From Rhizobium cauense (GTDB taxonomy: Bacteria; Pseudomonadota; Alphaproteobacteria; Rhizobiales; Rhizobiaceae): DNA of 64,000 nucleotides. The DNA is taken from NCBI RefSeq assembly GCF_019511525.1, contig NZ_JAEUAT010000013.1, forward strand, positions 62,001 through 126,000, in the 5' to 3' direction. The notes below the pieces were generated by a model. It did no database searches, had not been told where the DNA came from, and saw nothing but the letters and a program-made list of their open reading frames with translations. Every line of letters begins with the position of its first letter. Positions within the stretch are counted from its first letter, which is position 1. Below, piece after piece: positions 1-9,158 of this stretch. The translations under genes and the position numbers were made by a program.

Positions 1-52
1 GGGCAATCCTTCAGCTCCGCCACCTCCTCCGGAAAGACCGGACAAACGATAG
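1..52 (+). CDS. trbL: TrbL C-terminal tail (partial)
   Basis: The second reading frame is open from the window edge to a TAG at 50-52 and encodes a proline-rich tail ending in PERPDKR. In rhizobial and Ti-type plasmids the gene directly before trbF is trbL, the polytopic inner-membrane VirB6-like channel component of the mating-pair formation system. The tail alone carries no diagnostic domain, so the call rests on gene order and on its 21-bp distance to trbF. Confidence 0.55.
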   Translation, partial: GNPSAPPPPPERPDKR

Positions 53-73
53 TTCACGGACAGGATCACACAC

Positions 74-736
74 ATGGCAGGGCATCCCGCACCCGAGAAC
101 CCGTATCTTGCCGCAAGGCAGGAATGGTCAGAACGTTACGGCTCCTACGTCAAGGCGGCCTCCGCCTGGAGGGCCGTTGGCATCCTGAGCCTGGGATTGG
201 CCGTTATCGGCGTCAGCTACGCGCTTTATCTCAGCACGCAGGTCAAGCTCGTTCCTTATATCGTCGAGGTCGACAAACTTGGAAACACGGTTTCCGGCGG
301 CTTCCCGCAGCAGATCGAATACGCCGACACGCGGGTCGTTCGCGCGACCCTTGGGAACTTCGTGACCAGCATTCGTTCGATTACGCCAGATGCCGTGGTG
401 CAGAAGCAATATATCGATCGCACCTATGCCCTTCTACGAACGAGCGACGCTTCGACGCAAAAGGTCAACGCCTGGTTCCGTGCCAACTCGCCGTTCGAAA
501 AAGCAGTCAACGCGACGGTGGCGATCGAGGTGAACAACATCGTAGCGCTTTCGAACCAGACCTATCAGATCGACTGGACAGAATACGAGCGTGATCGAAA
601 AGGCAAGGAAGTCGCAACCCGTCGCTTTCGAGGGATCGCGACCGTGTCGATCACCTCACCACAAGACGAAGCAACAATCCGGCTCAATCCTATCGGCGTC
701 TATGTGACCGATTTCGACTGGACCGCGCAACTTTGA
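74..736 (+). CDS. trbF: Conjugal transfer protein TrbF (VirB8-like)
   Basis: This 220-residue inner-membrane protein belongs to the VirB8/TrbF family, the bitopic scaffold of type IV secretion systems. The N-terminus carries the family signature NPYLAARQEWxERYGSY, then one transmembrane segment at about residues 34-53, and a periplasmic NTF2-like domain with the RxYALLR and NPxGVYVxDFDW stretches expected at the end of TrbF. It lies between the trbL tail and trbG with no room for separate promoters, so it is expected to be cotranscribed with the trb operon. Length and motifs fit the family; the gene appears intact. Confidence 0.93.
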   Translation: MAGHPAPENPYLAARQEWSERYGSYVKAASAWRAVGILSLGLAVIGVSYALYLSTQVKLVPYIVEVDKLGNTVSGGFPQQIEYADTRVVRATLGNFVTSIRSITPDAVVQKQYIDRTYALLRTSDASTQKVNAWFRANSPFEKAVNATVAIEVNNIVALSNQTYQIDWTEYERDRKGKEVATRRFRGIATVSITSPQDEATIRLNPIGVYVTDFDWTAQL

Positions 737-750
737 GGGCAGGATCTGCA

Positions 751-1581
751 ATGAGGATCAAACATAAACGCGTCGCGCTTGTCTGCATGCTAGCGCTTGC
801 CGCATCGACCGAGGTCTCATCCAATGCGATCGCGCAAAGCCTGACGAGCAACGAGGCGAAGGGGACGAATCTCTCCGGTAAATGGCGAGGTCAATCCGGA
901 CTGGTGACACGTGGCCCGGACGGTAAGGTGATTTTCCTCTTCGGTGAAACGCAGCCGTCTGTCGTCTGCTCACCCTTGCAGGTCTGCGATATCGAGCTGC
1001 AGGGTGGCGAAATCGTCCGCGACGTGCTGGTCGGCGATACTGTTCGGTGGAAGGTCGAACCGGCAACCTCTGGCGCCGCCGGCGGTCAAGCGATTCACCT
1101 GATCGTCAAACCATCCGAGCCAGGGCTTGTCACATCCATGGTGGTGACCACCTCGCGCCGCACCTATCATATCCAGATGAAGTCACATCCCACGCAATAC
1201 ATGGCCCGCGTCGGGTTCGAGTATCCCGAGGACGCCGCCACAAAGCTTTCCGACATCAACGCCCGCCTCCAGGCCATGACTGGGCCGGAGGGCGGTGTCG
1301 CTCCCGAACAGCTGGCCTTCTCCTATGCCTTGAGCGGAAGCGCTCCATGGCGACCGAAGCGGGTCTATTCGGATGGGCAGAAGACCTACATCCAGTTCCC
1401 CCGCGCAATCTCCGGTCAAGATGCGCCGGTCCTGTTCGTCGTATCGGGCGGCCAGAACCGCATCGTCAATTACCGGATGAAGAACGACATGATGATCGTC
1501 GACTACAATATCGACAAGGCGATCCTGATATCCGGGGTCGGCTGGAAGCAGCAGAAGATCACGATCCGGCGGGGAGGATAA
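751..1581 (+). CDS. trbG: Conjugal transfer protein TrbG (VirB9-like)
   Basis: A 276-residue secreted protein of the TrbG/VirB9 family, a periplasmic component of the outer-membrane core complex of the conjugation channel. A signal peptide (about residues 1-28, ending near SNAIAQS) precedes an N-terminal beta domain. The conserved TYHIQMKSHPTQYMARVGFEYP segment region, the WRPKRVYSDGQKTYIQFP block and the C-terminal NYRMKNDMMIVDYN block are all present. An in-frame GTG-type start at 733 exists, but 751 gives a proper signal peptide and a usable upstream GGGCAGGA. It is followed 3 bp later by trbH. Confidence 0.92.
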   Translation: MRIKHKRVALVCMLALAASTEVSSNAIAQSLTSNEAKGTNLSGKWRGQSGLVTRGPDGKVIFLFGETQPSVVCSPLQVCDIELQGGEIVRDVLVGDTVRWKVEPATSGAAGGQAIHLIVKPSEPGLVTSMVVTTSRRTYHIQMKSHPTQYMARVGFEYPEDAATKLSDINARLQAMTGPEGGVAPEQLAFSYALSGSAPWRPKRVYSDGQKTYIQFPRAISGQDAPVLFVVSGGQNRIVNYRMKNDMMIVDYNIDKAILISGVGWKQQKITIRRGG

Positions 1582-1584
1582 TTC

Positions 1585-2031
1585 ATGCAGCTCCATCGCC
1601 TCATTCCGATTGTGATCGCGCTCGGCCTATCTGGATGCCAAACTGCAACCGACGGGCTCTCCACAACTGCTGCACCCGCCGAAATCACCGGGCCAGCCGC
1701 CGGTGCCATCGCCGGCGACATGGCTGGACGTTTCGCAGAGCAGGCAGGATCGACGAACACTCCCATCAAACTGCCCAAGGAAACATCCGCATTCTCCGTC
1801 GCGCTCGAAGCTGCCTTGAAAGGGTGGGGATTTGCCATCGTCGCTGATGACAAGAGCGCAGGCGCCAAGGATGGACCTAAACCGATCGAGTTGACCTATT
1901 CGGTCGCTGCCGTCGATGGACAAGTGCTTGCGAAGCTATCGACTGACACGATGGCGCTCGCCCGAGCGTACTCGGTCAGCAATGGCGTGGCGACGCCGGC
2001 AAGCCCCCTTTCCCTCATGAAGCGAAACTGA
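1585..2031 (+). CDS. trbH: Conjugal transfer lipoprotein TrbH
   Basis: A 148-residue lipoprotein: the signal peptide ends in the lipobox LSGC (cysteine near residue 18), which predicts outer-membrane anchoring. Position between trbG and trbI and the length match TrbH of Ti and rhizobial plasmids, a small periplasmic lipoprotein of the mating-pair apparatus that is poorly conserved in sequence. The assignment depends more on order than on motifs. Confidence 0.85.
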   Translation: MQLHRLIPIVIALGLSGCQTATDGLSTTAAPAEITGPAAGAIAGDMAGRFAEQAGSTNTPIKLPKETSAFSVALEAALKGWGFAIVADDKSAGAKDGPKPIELTYSVAAVDGQVLAKLSTDTMALARAYSVSNGVATPASPLSLMKRN

Positions 2032-2046
2032 CAGGCGGAAACGATC

Positions 2047-3345
2047 ATGGTCCAATCGCTGCAACTGGGAACGTCAATTCAGTCTGGTGACGAGAAAGGG
2101 ATGAGGCGCCTCAATCGCGTGCCTCTGTTCGTGGGCATCGCGATCCTGGTCCTTGTTCTAGCGGTTCTCTTTTACGGCCTCTCCTCGCGTGGGCTGAGAT
2201 TTGGTCAGCACGACCCGAACGACGGTGCTTCTGGCACGCCGGCTTCGACCTTTGCTGATCAGCTGAAGCGAGGTGTCAAAGACGGCATTATCGGTGACCG
2301 CGAGGAACAGCCGCCGGTGTTTCAGCCAACCCCGGTCCCCCAGCAACAGGCCGCCGCCCAGCCGGCGGAGGCAGAGCCAAGGGTCGAACCACGGGAGCCG
2401 CGCAAGTCTAGCATGGAATCAGACGAGGAATGGAATGCCCGGATGCTTCGCGAGCAGCGAGCGCAGATCTTTCGCGAACAGCAGCGCCAGCGTATGGCGA
2501 GCCTACAGGCGAGGGGGGCGGCTCTCGACTCGCCGTTGAAGGTCGACATATCAGATGTCTCGGCCCAAGTGCCGAGCGCCGCATCTGCCGGAGCGCGTCA
2601 ATCGAACACCTCGTCGAGCGGCGCGCAGGATCTCTATGCAGCAGCGTTAAGAGCGGGTGCTGCGGGTCAGGTCGACCAGAACGGACAAGCGTCCAAGGAA
2701 GATTTCTTCAACGCTGATATCAAGGATCTCGGCTATTTGCCCAATCAAGTCGTCCCTCAGCAGTCACCTTACGAACTGAAACGTGGGTCCGTAATCCCCG
2801 CGACACTGATATCAGGCATAAACTCCGACTTGCCGGGCCGCATCACCGCCCAGATCAGCCAGAACGTCTATGACAGCGCGTCTGGCCATTACACACTTGT
2901 ACCTCAGGGCACGAAGCTTCTTGGTCGATACGATAGCAAAGTTTCTTTCGGGCAGAATCGTGTCCTCGTTGTCTGGACCGACATCATCTTCCCAAATGGC
3001 TCCACTCTTCAGATCGGCGGGATGGCCGGGACAGACTCGGAGGGTTATGGCGGCTTCAGGGACAAGGTAGACAACCACTACCTCCGGACCTTTGGCTCGG
3101 CCGCTCTCGTCGCACTGATCGGGACAGGGATCGACATGTCGATGCCCGAGAGCTCAACTCTTGCCACACAGGACACGGCCTCAGACGCGGCGCGTCGGAA
3201 TTTTGCCGAAACGTTTGGACGTGTCGCCGAGCAGACGATCTCGAAAAGTCTCAATGTCCAGCCGACGATCAAGATCAGGCCCGGTTACAGGTTCAATGTG
3301 CTCGTAGATCAGGACATCATTTTTCCGGCCACTACCAGCAACTGA
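2047..3345 (+). CDS. trbI: Conjugal transfer protein TrbI (VirB10-like)
   Basis: A 432-residue TrbI/VirB10 protein that links inner and outer membranes of the transfer channel. It has a short cytoplasmic N-terminus, one transmembrane helix at about residues 26-46, a Pro/Gln/Glu-rich periplasmic linker (roughly 80-150), and a C-terminal VirB10 domain with the typical YELKRGSVIPATLISGINSDLPG, LVPQGTKLLGRYDS and GYRFNVLVDQDIIF blocks. It is the last gene of the trb operon here; no trb-type gene follows. Start codon ATG at 2047 is preceded by a GGCGGAAACG ribosome-site region. Confidence 0.94.
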   Translation: MVQSLQLGTSIQSGDEKGMRRLNRVPLFVGIAILVLVLAVLFYGLSSRGLRFGQHDPNDGASGTPASTFADQLKRGVKDGIIGDREEQPPVFQPTPVPQQQAAAQPAEAEPRVEPREPRKSSMESDEEWNARMLREQRAQIFREQQRQRMASLQARGAALDSPLKVDISDVSAQVPSAASAGARQSNTSSSGAQDLYAAALRAGAAGQVDQNGQASKEDFFNADIKDLGYLPNQVVPQQSPYELKRGSVIPATLISGINSDLPGRITAQISQNVYDSASGHYTLVPQGTKLLGRYDSKVSFGQNRVLVVWTDIIFPNGSTLQIGGMAGTDSEGYGGFRDKVDNHYLRTFGSAALVALIGTGIDMSMPESSTLATQDTASDAARRNFAETFGRVAEQTISKSLNVQPTIKIRPGYRFNVLVDQDIIFPATTSN

Positions 3346-3776
3346 GATTTCGCTTAGCAAGGTTTACCTCGACGTCGTCACGGCAAAAACACTTGCTTCG
3401 GCTTGGAACGGAAACCGCAAACAATATCCTCGCTAATAGTCTCCACAGTTGGCCGAGCTACCATTGCGCTCACCGCGATCAAGCAGAGCCGATGAGCTTC
3501 TTCCGTGCGCAAGCATCCTTTCGATGCTTTGGGCCTGCTGTATCCCGTTTCTCTTAGAAAGATACTGGAGGGGGATCATGCTCTCTTCCCGTGTTTTTCC
3601 TGACGATGCGATTGATCGATACAGTCCTGGGAAGTGTATCCACAGCTAATGCGATCGCGTATCGAGCGACCTCTTGGCCCAGGATTTAGGATGCGACAGG
3701 AATACCGCCGCCCTCTCAATATGATCAGCAGCGCATGTCGGTAAATACCTGACAGCACTACTTTGTTGGGCAAGAT
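3346..3776. other. Intergenic, no gene seen
   Basis: About 430 bases between trbI and the IS5-type element. Short open frames exist on both strands, but none has a recognisable motif, a good ribosome site or codon use like the neighbours. No convincing terminator hairpin was seen. Confidence 0.5.
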
Positions 3777-3796
3777 CTAGGTCCTGTTGACAAAGT
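3777..3796 (+). repeat. IS5-type terminal inverted repeat, left
   Basis: CTAGGTCCTGTTGACAAAGT, exactly complementary to 5152-5171. It also contains the stop codon of the transposase on the minus strand. Confidence 0.85.
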
Positions 3797-4588
3797 ATGG
3801 CAACCATATCTTCGCAGCGGCCAGAGCGAGGAATGCTGAGAAGGATTTTCGGGTTTTGTCGTATCGGGTCGCCACGCGGCGGAGCTGCTTGAGACGGTTG
3901 AACATCCGCTCGATGCGGTTTCGATCCTTGTAGGCTCTAACGTCGCATGCAGGCGGGTTCTTCCGGTTGGCCTTCGGTGGGATTACCGGTCTGATCCCGT
4001 GGACCAGAAGTTCCTCGCGCAGGAAATCACTATCGTAGCCTTTGTCAGCAAGGAACAGCCTCGGTTTGCCGACCGGTATCGCCAGCAGATCAGACACGGC
4101 GTTGTAGTCCGATGCTTCGCCGCCTGTCAGGACGAAGCCAAGAGGGCGTCCCTGACCGTCTGCGCGGGCGTGGATTTTTGTCGTAAAGCCGCCGCGTGAT
4201 CGACCAAAAGCCTCCTGATAAGTCCCCCTTTTGCGCCCGCAGCCTGAGAGTGGCCGCGAACCGTGGTGCTGTCGATCATGTGCTGCCAGTCATCCGTCAG
4301 CCCGAGTTCGACCAGGGTCTCAAGGAGAGCATCCCAAACGCCTTGCTCGGCCCAACGGCGGAAGCGCACATAGACGGAATTCCACTTTCCATAGCGCTCA
4401 TGCATGTCGCGCCAGGGACAGCCAACGCGCAGGACATGAAGCATCCCGTTCAAAAAGCGGCGGTTGTCATGCGATGGGCGAGACTTGCGGCCCCGCTCTC
4501 TCGGCAGTAGCGGCTCAACTATCCGCCATTCTGCATCACTCAAATCGCCTCGTCCAAAACCGCCTCCTAAAAAGCAGTGTTGAATCAC
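3777..4588 (-). CDS. IS5-family (IS427-type) transposase, two frames
   Basis: The transposase is read in two overlapping frames: the first at 4588-4127 and the second ending at 3777. Frame one holds the N-terminal DUF4096-like region (LSDAEWRIVEPLLP, FLNGMLHVLRVGCPWRDMHERYGKW) and the first catalytic Asp in MIDSTTVRGH. Frame two holds LADKGYDSD and the E of KDRNRIERMFNRLKQLRRVATRY. The frames meet at a GCAAAAGGGGGA run near 4230, and the shift needed is -1, the classic place and direction of programmed frameshifting in this group. It is therefore probably functional rather than broken. Confidence 0.85.
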
Positions 4589-4591
4589 GCC

Positions 4592-5161
4592 TCAAGCGAT
4601 TTTGGAATCGGGGTCAATTGCAGCTGGTGGGCTTTTCGTGTCCAAAGTCTCGCAAATCTCGCCATCGCGGACCTCAATCCAGGCGGATTTCTGATGCTCA
4701 GTGCAACGGTCAAATATGGTCCAACTAGGCTGGCCGTCTGCGGTCATAAACGAAGCTATAAAAAGCCCGCCTGCCAATTCAATCGAGAGCTCTGGAAGTC
4801 GTCCGAATAACGATACATTTCGAACGCCACGACCGATAAGCGACCGAAAAATCTCTTCCCAACCGTCTTCGTCGCTCCAACTTCCGCACACAATCGAGTT
4901 TTCATTTTCAATCCGCCAACTCCACTCGATCATGACCGTGAAGTCGCCTTGTGAATTTCCGGCAGTACCGTCGCGTCTCACTTGGGGTGATAAGCGGCCA
5001 AACTCCAAGAAAATCGCGGAGCCATGGCCACGCCAAACCGCCGACAACTGCTTTGTCAAAAGCGCAGATCGATACTTATCGAAAACTTCCAAAGACGTTG
5101 GCAACTTGTGCCTCCCCACCCATAAAGGATGGAACTTCCCGATGATCGAGAACTTTGTCAA
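4592..5161 (-). CDS. Hypothetical passenger protein inside IS element
   Basis: A 189-codon frame between the transposase start and the right inverted repeat, on the same strand and ending 3 bp before the transposase. The first possible start is a TTG inside the terminal repeat; a later start (for example near the LPTSLEVFDKYRSALL segment) is also possible. The middle has a tryptophan-rich VMIEWSWRIEN block and the end has VSLFGRLPELSIELAGG followed by SFMTADGQPSWTIFD. I recall similar uncharacterised rhizobial proteins but cannot assign a function. It is not a transposase component that I recognise. Confidence 0.6.
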   Translation of the reverse strand: MTKFSIIGKFHPLWVGRHKLPTSLEVFDKYRSALLTKQLSAVWRGHGSAIFLEFGRLSPQVRRDGTAGNSQGDFTVMIEWSWRIENENSIVCGSWSDEDGWEEIFRSLIGRGVRNVSLFGRLPELSIELAGGLFIASFMTADGQPSWTIFDRCTEHQKSAWIEVRDGEICETLDTKSPPAAIDPDSKIA

Positions 5162-5171
5162 CAGGACCTAG
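5152..5171 (-). repeat. IS5-type terminal inverted repeat, right
   Basis: ACTTTGTCAACAGGACCTAG, the exact reverse complement of 3777-3796. It overlaps the first codons of the passenger frame. Confidence 0.85.
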
Positions 5172-5327
5172 ATGGACTTGATATGAGCTTTCTCCGAACT
5201 ATACCTTTGCCTTCCCGTCTTGTTGCTAGAGTCCGTAGTTGCACCAGCACCCTACCAAATGTCGTCGAGCCCGATTTCCTACGCGGTCGGGACTTTGCGA
5301 AACCTGCGATCACAGAGAAAGCACAAT

Positions 5328-5850
5328 GAGCGCCGCTGAAAAAAAGCCGCCTATAACGAAACTTTACGGCGTCATTACCCTGGCGCTGTCTGGAGTACCA
5401 TTCCTCATATGCTGCTTTTTGGCTATCTACTTAGCTCAAACTGGCAATTTCACGGCCGTTTCAAGTTTAACAAGTAGATACGATTTATTGTCCGTATGTT
5501 CGGGACGAACATACGCGCTTATCTCTTCAATTCTGTACATTTACGGTCCGCTCTCCGTAGCTGCATTGCTGTCATATCTAGTCTCGCTGCCCTTGGCCTT
5601 CCTGTACAACGGGCCGCTGTTTAAATTTGTGGCTCTTTCATCCGGCGTGTTTAGCGTTCCATTCCTAGCGCTGCAGTTTCCAAGCGTACTGGTCCTATCT
5701 CGAATGCCTATTGACGTGATGTGCCGCGAGCATCCGCAGTCTTTGGCGTTGGTTTTGCATATGACGGCACTGTTTGTGGCTAGCTACGTAATTTTCGGAA
5801 ATTTGGTCATGCTTTTAAAGCTTTCATATAAGGGGACGAGGGGTGAGTGA
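5328..5850 (+). CDS. Hypothetical multi-pass membrane protein
   Basis: A 174-residue protein with four or five hydrophobic segments (about residues 14-38, 60-90, 100-125 and 140-165) and no family signature that I recognise. The ATG at 5328 is preferred over the longer frame because the upstream part lacks membrane character and would begin before a GAGAAAGC ribosome-site region. It overlaps the next gene by 8 bp, so the two are probably translated together. Base composition is more AT-rich than the trb genes, suggesting separate acquisition. A partner or immunity role for the downstream repeat protein is only a guess from position. Confidence 0.65.
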
Positions 5851-6283
5851 ATCTGATTGGTCGAGGTTTTCGCATAGTCTGAATTTCCTCGGAGCTTTTG
5901 CGACGCGTGCAGCGCATCACTACAAGCCCTTGGCGCTACTCAAGCTTGCCGGTCCTTTGGGGCTGGATGCGGCGGGAACCTTGTCCGGTGTGGTCTTTCA
6001 AGATGGCGGACTTGACGCCTCTGGCATAAAGCTGACTGGGGCCGTCAGCGGTTTTTTTGGGTCTATGGCGGGCGTGGCCGTAGGGAATGCTGCCGTCACC
6101 GCGATATTAAGTTCGGCCACGGTTGCGACAATACCCTTCCAGTTGCCGGTAATGGGCACCGTGGTGGGGGGCGCTATTGCCGTTTGGTTCTTCAGCGAGG
6201 CTGGAGGTTTCCTCGCCCAGAAAGCTGCAGAATGGATGGCGGCGAATCACCCGACAAGACCTTCAATGCCGCGGGACAGTTGA
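5843..6283 (+). CDS. Glycine-zipper-rich hypothetical protein
   Basis: A 146-residue frame with alternating Gly/Ala/Val stretches (GAVSGFFGSMAGVAVGNAAV, then VMGTVVGGAIAVWFF) that look like membrane-inserting glycine zippers. It starts with GTG within the end of the preceding gene. Its last 50 bases overlap the following 38-residue-repeat gene in a +1 frame. It may be the N-terminal part of one larger secreted protein whose frame is broken at about 6234-6283, because such hydrophobic glycine-rich segments precede calcium-binding-type C-termini in large rhizobial exoproteins. It could also be a separate gene. Confidence 0.5.
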   Translation: MSESDWSRFSHSLNFLGAFATRAAHHYKPLALLKLAGPLGLDAAGTLSGVVFQDGGLDASGIKLTGAVSGFFGSMAGVAVGNAAVTAILSSATVATIPFQLPVMGTVVGGAIAVWFFSEAGGFLAQKAAEWMAANHPTRPSMPRDS

Positions 6284-7803
6284 CCGTGCAGGTCACGACT
6301 AGCGATGACTCTACCAAGGTTCAACTGAGCTATGATCCGGCCAATGCCGCTACATGGTCAACCTACCAGCAGAACTTCAACGCGGCAGGGCAGCTGACCT
6401 ATATCAACCAAACCAACGACAACGGTACCCGCAACACCGTTACCTATGACGTCGCCAACGCAGCAACCTGGTCGCGATACGAACAATACATAGATGGCGC
6501 GGGGCGGGTTCTTTATCAGACTAACTACAATGATAACGGCACCTGGGATGCGTACGCTTGGGATGCCACCAACGCAGCCGCGTGGTCGCTCTATATACAA
6601 AGCTTCAACCCAGCCGGTCAGTTGACCCTCGTCCAGCAAACAAATGACGACGGAGTACGGTACGTTTTCCACTATGACCCAACTAACGTGCAAAACTGGA
6701 GCAGGGTCGAATACACCTACGACTCCGCCGCAAGGATGACGGTCAATTCCGTCTTCTACGACGACGGAACTCGAACAACCGTCGCCTATGATCCGTCCAA
6801 CAGCCAGAACTGGTCCACAGTACAATACAATTACGACGCGGCCGGTCGGCAGGTAAGCCAAGTCAACAACTACGACAACGGCACCCGGTGGATTTACACC
6901 TGGGATGTCACGAACGTCCAACCGTGGTCTTATGTCATCGACATGTACGATGCAGCTGGTCAGAGACCGCAGCAAAACATTTACAGCGATCAAGCGGGCA
7001 ATTTTACGATAACCGTTTATGAGCCCAATGTCCGTGGTAACGAGTGGAACAGGACGGTCAATGAATATATCAACAACGTCCTTCGGGCATCTTACTATTA
7101 CTATGATGATGGATGGTACGATCTGACACGTTATTCCACGAGCGGCGCCTTCCAAAGTACCAAATCGTACAATCCCCACGGCGTTGAATATACCAAACAC
7201 AATGGGCTGAAGGTCCCCAACGGCTCGCAGCATCCAGTTCTGCTCGATCTAGATGCCGATCACCACGTTGATTTCCGGCCAATCAACCTTGCGGACCTTA
7301 GCGCATCGACTCGTTTTGACTGGAACGGCGACGGCCTCGCCGATCCAACTGGTTGGGTAGGGCCCAATGACGGTTTCCTTGCGATTGATCTGGGACCCGA
7401 TGGCGGCGCCGGCGGCGATGGCCTGATTGATCAGGCTCGCGAACTGGCGTTTGCAGATTGGGCGAGCGACGAACAGGTCGCCGCCAACGGAGGCACTGTA
7501 TCCGACCTTGACGGCCTCCGCCTGGTCTTCGACACCAACCGCGACAATATCCTCGATGCCAATGACGCTCGCTGGAGTGAATTCCGCGTCTGGCGCGACG
7601 CCAACCAGAATGGTGTTTCGGACGCTGGCGAGCTGATGACAATGTCAGAAGCGGGAATCAAGTTGATCAACCTGTTGCACACTCCGGAAGGATCGCGGGC
7701 TTTTGCCGACGGTTCGGCGATCACAGGCACGTCGACCTACGAGACTGTCAACGGCGAGAAGTACCTCGTTGCCGACGCTACACTCGCTTATAGAGCAGCA
7801 TGA
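6234..7803 (+). CDS. Repeat-containing calcium-binding-type exoprotein
   Basis: About 522 residues from the ATG at 6234. Residues from about 8 to 275 form seven clear copies of a 38-residue repeat with the pattern FNAAGQLT-x(5-7)-N-D-DGTR-x(4)-YDPTNAAxWSxYxQ, plus a degenerate eighth; it resembles YD/Rhs repeats but has its own spacing. The C-terminal third holds several Asp-rich loops (DLDADHHVD, DWNGDGLAD, DTNRDNILDAND, DANQNGVSDAGE) of the type that binds calcium in type I-secreted proteins. There is no N-terminal signal peptide, as for type I substrates, or because the N-terminus has been lost. It is coupled to the next gene by ATGA. Confidence 0.65.
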
Positions 7804-8582
7804 TTGGGTTCAGGATGTTCCATCTCAAAGTAGCTTTGACTACCGCGGTCACCGCGATGTGGCTTGCCACCCTAGCAAGCGCAAGCGAGTTCGATCGGCA
7901 GTGCCATAAACTCCTACCTGAAGCCGACAGTTTTTATGATCGTTGCCAAAATGAGGGTGTCCCATTTGGCAGGACATTTTATCCTAGCGGGGGCACGAAA
8001 GGTGAGCATGAATCTTTCCGCGTGCTGTTTAGCGAAAGTTTCCAGGATTCGCAGTTCGTCATGGGATGCGTGCTGATGGGTAACTTCAGTATTGTCGGCA
8101 TCTATTACAAGACTACCAAGGCCCCCTTGCCACCAATCAAGCCGGAATACATCCAGGCCGTCGATTTTCAAGGCAATGTGGGCCTTAAGATCGACGGAAA
8201 ACGTCGCATATTGCTGGCCGTTGAACAAATCGTCACCGACAAAATTCCCGCCCGTTATGAGGCTGGCGTTCGCAACTGTGAAATCGGAGATTTCAACAGG
8301 GTGAAACCTCATACAAATAGCGCTTGGTTGGAGCGGGGAGCGGACGGCCGTCCCTCCGGGTTTTGCTATGGTTATGGGGTACCTTGCGAGCTCGCGCCGT
8401 ATGCCGTGTTTTTCGGCGACGGACGTAACAAGGCGGTATTTATGCCAACCTATAAACTATTTGTCGACGCGGACGGCGCGCTGATGGTCGAGCAGAGTTA
8501 TCGGGATAAGGCGTGTGCGGGTTGGCATGAAGTTTATGGACCCGAGGCAATCGTTCTCGAGACGTGCGCATCGCGCAAATAG
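7800..8582 (+). CDS. Hypothetical secreted protein
   Basis: A 260-residue protein (or 255 from the ATG at 7815) with a signal peptide ending near LASASEF. The mature part has about eight cysteines spread through it, which suggests disulfides in the periplasm. No family is recognised. The ATG overlaps the stop of the repeat protein, so the two are probably made together, and the product may protect against or assist that protein; this is inference from position. Confidence 0.6.
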   Translation: MIGFRMFHLKVALTTAVTAMWLATLASASEFDRQCHKLLPEADSFYDRCQNEGVPFGRTFYPSGGTKGEHESFRVLFSESFQDSQFVMGCVLMGNFSIVGIYYKTTKAPLPPIKPEYIQAVDFQGNVGLKIDGKRRILLAVEQIVTDKIPARYEAGVRNCEIGDFNRVKPHTNSAWLERGADGRPSGFCYGYGVPCELAPYAVFFGDGRNKAVFMPTYKLFVDADGALMVEQSYRDKACAGWHEVYGPEAIVLETCASRK

Positions 8583-8795
8583 CCGCCAGCTGAATTGATA
8601 TGTCCTGCCTGCGCATCGAAATGGCTAGTTTGGTCATCTTGGATGGTGGTTGGATAAAGAGCTTGCCCGCGTCACCTGCCGCCGCGGCGCCAGGTGACGC
8701 GGGCATCCTGAAGCCTGCTACGTTCGGTAACATCTACCGGTGAGGCAATGTCCGGGGTCAAATCTCGCTTCGCTTGGCACTCCCAACCTATCGGC

Positions 8796-9010
8796 CTAGA
8801 CCCTGGCGGATTCTATTGCATAAGGCTCATCATCAGATGAGCAGTATGACGCGCCAACGTCCTGTCCGGCGGAGCATTCTTTAGATGAGAGCAATTGGCC
8901 TGATGCCGTGTTCCACTGAATTGTTGTCGATCTCGCTGCAACCGTCGCGCAAAGACCATCCCAGTATTTGGCGATTTGGGTAGCCCTTCGCCCCAGCGGC
9001 GACGTGCCAG
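8796..9010 (-). pseudogene. IS66 TnpC remnant
   Basis: On the minus strand one frame reads DGCSEIDNNSVEHGIRPIAL, matching the conserved C-terminal IS66 transposase block (IDNNxAERxxRPIALGRKN). A second frame continues with KECSAGQDVGASYCSSDDEPYA, corresponding to the LFAGSDxGGExxA segment that follows it. The two frames are separated by a frameshift and everything upstream is missing or scrambled, so this is a decayed fragment. The rest of 8583-9158 shows no gene. Confidence 0.65.
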
Positions 9011-9158
9011 CAACGCGGGTGCGATGATGGCCCATCCAGACTCGCGCGCCGCAGTGGCGAGCGGTCGCCGGATGCCGCATTCGGGTGATCCCTCAGTTTC
9101 GAATAGCTGAGGCTCGACGAGAAAGTACCTGTCCCCCGCGCAAGACTAGGTACAACCA

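Larger units (their letters stand above)
3777..5171. mobile_element. IS5-family element with passenger gene
   Basis: The element is bounded by 20-bp perfect inverted repeats that begin CTAGGTCCTGTTGACAAAGT. It is about 1.4 kb, longer than the roughly 0.85 kb usual for the IS427 group of IS5, because a 0.57-kb passenger ORF sits between the transposase start and the right repeat. CTAG lies at both outer ends; whether it is target duplication (TA or CTAG) or part of the repeat cannot be told because it is palindromic. The transposase is on the minus strand. Confidence 0.82.

Noticed and set aside
6358..7233. 291-codon minus-strand frame opposite the repeat protein
   Set aside because: Its repetitiveness is the mirror of the 38-residue repeats on the plus strand; no signal for a separate gene.
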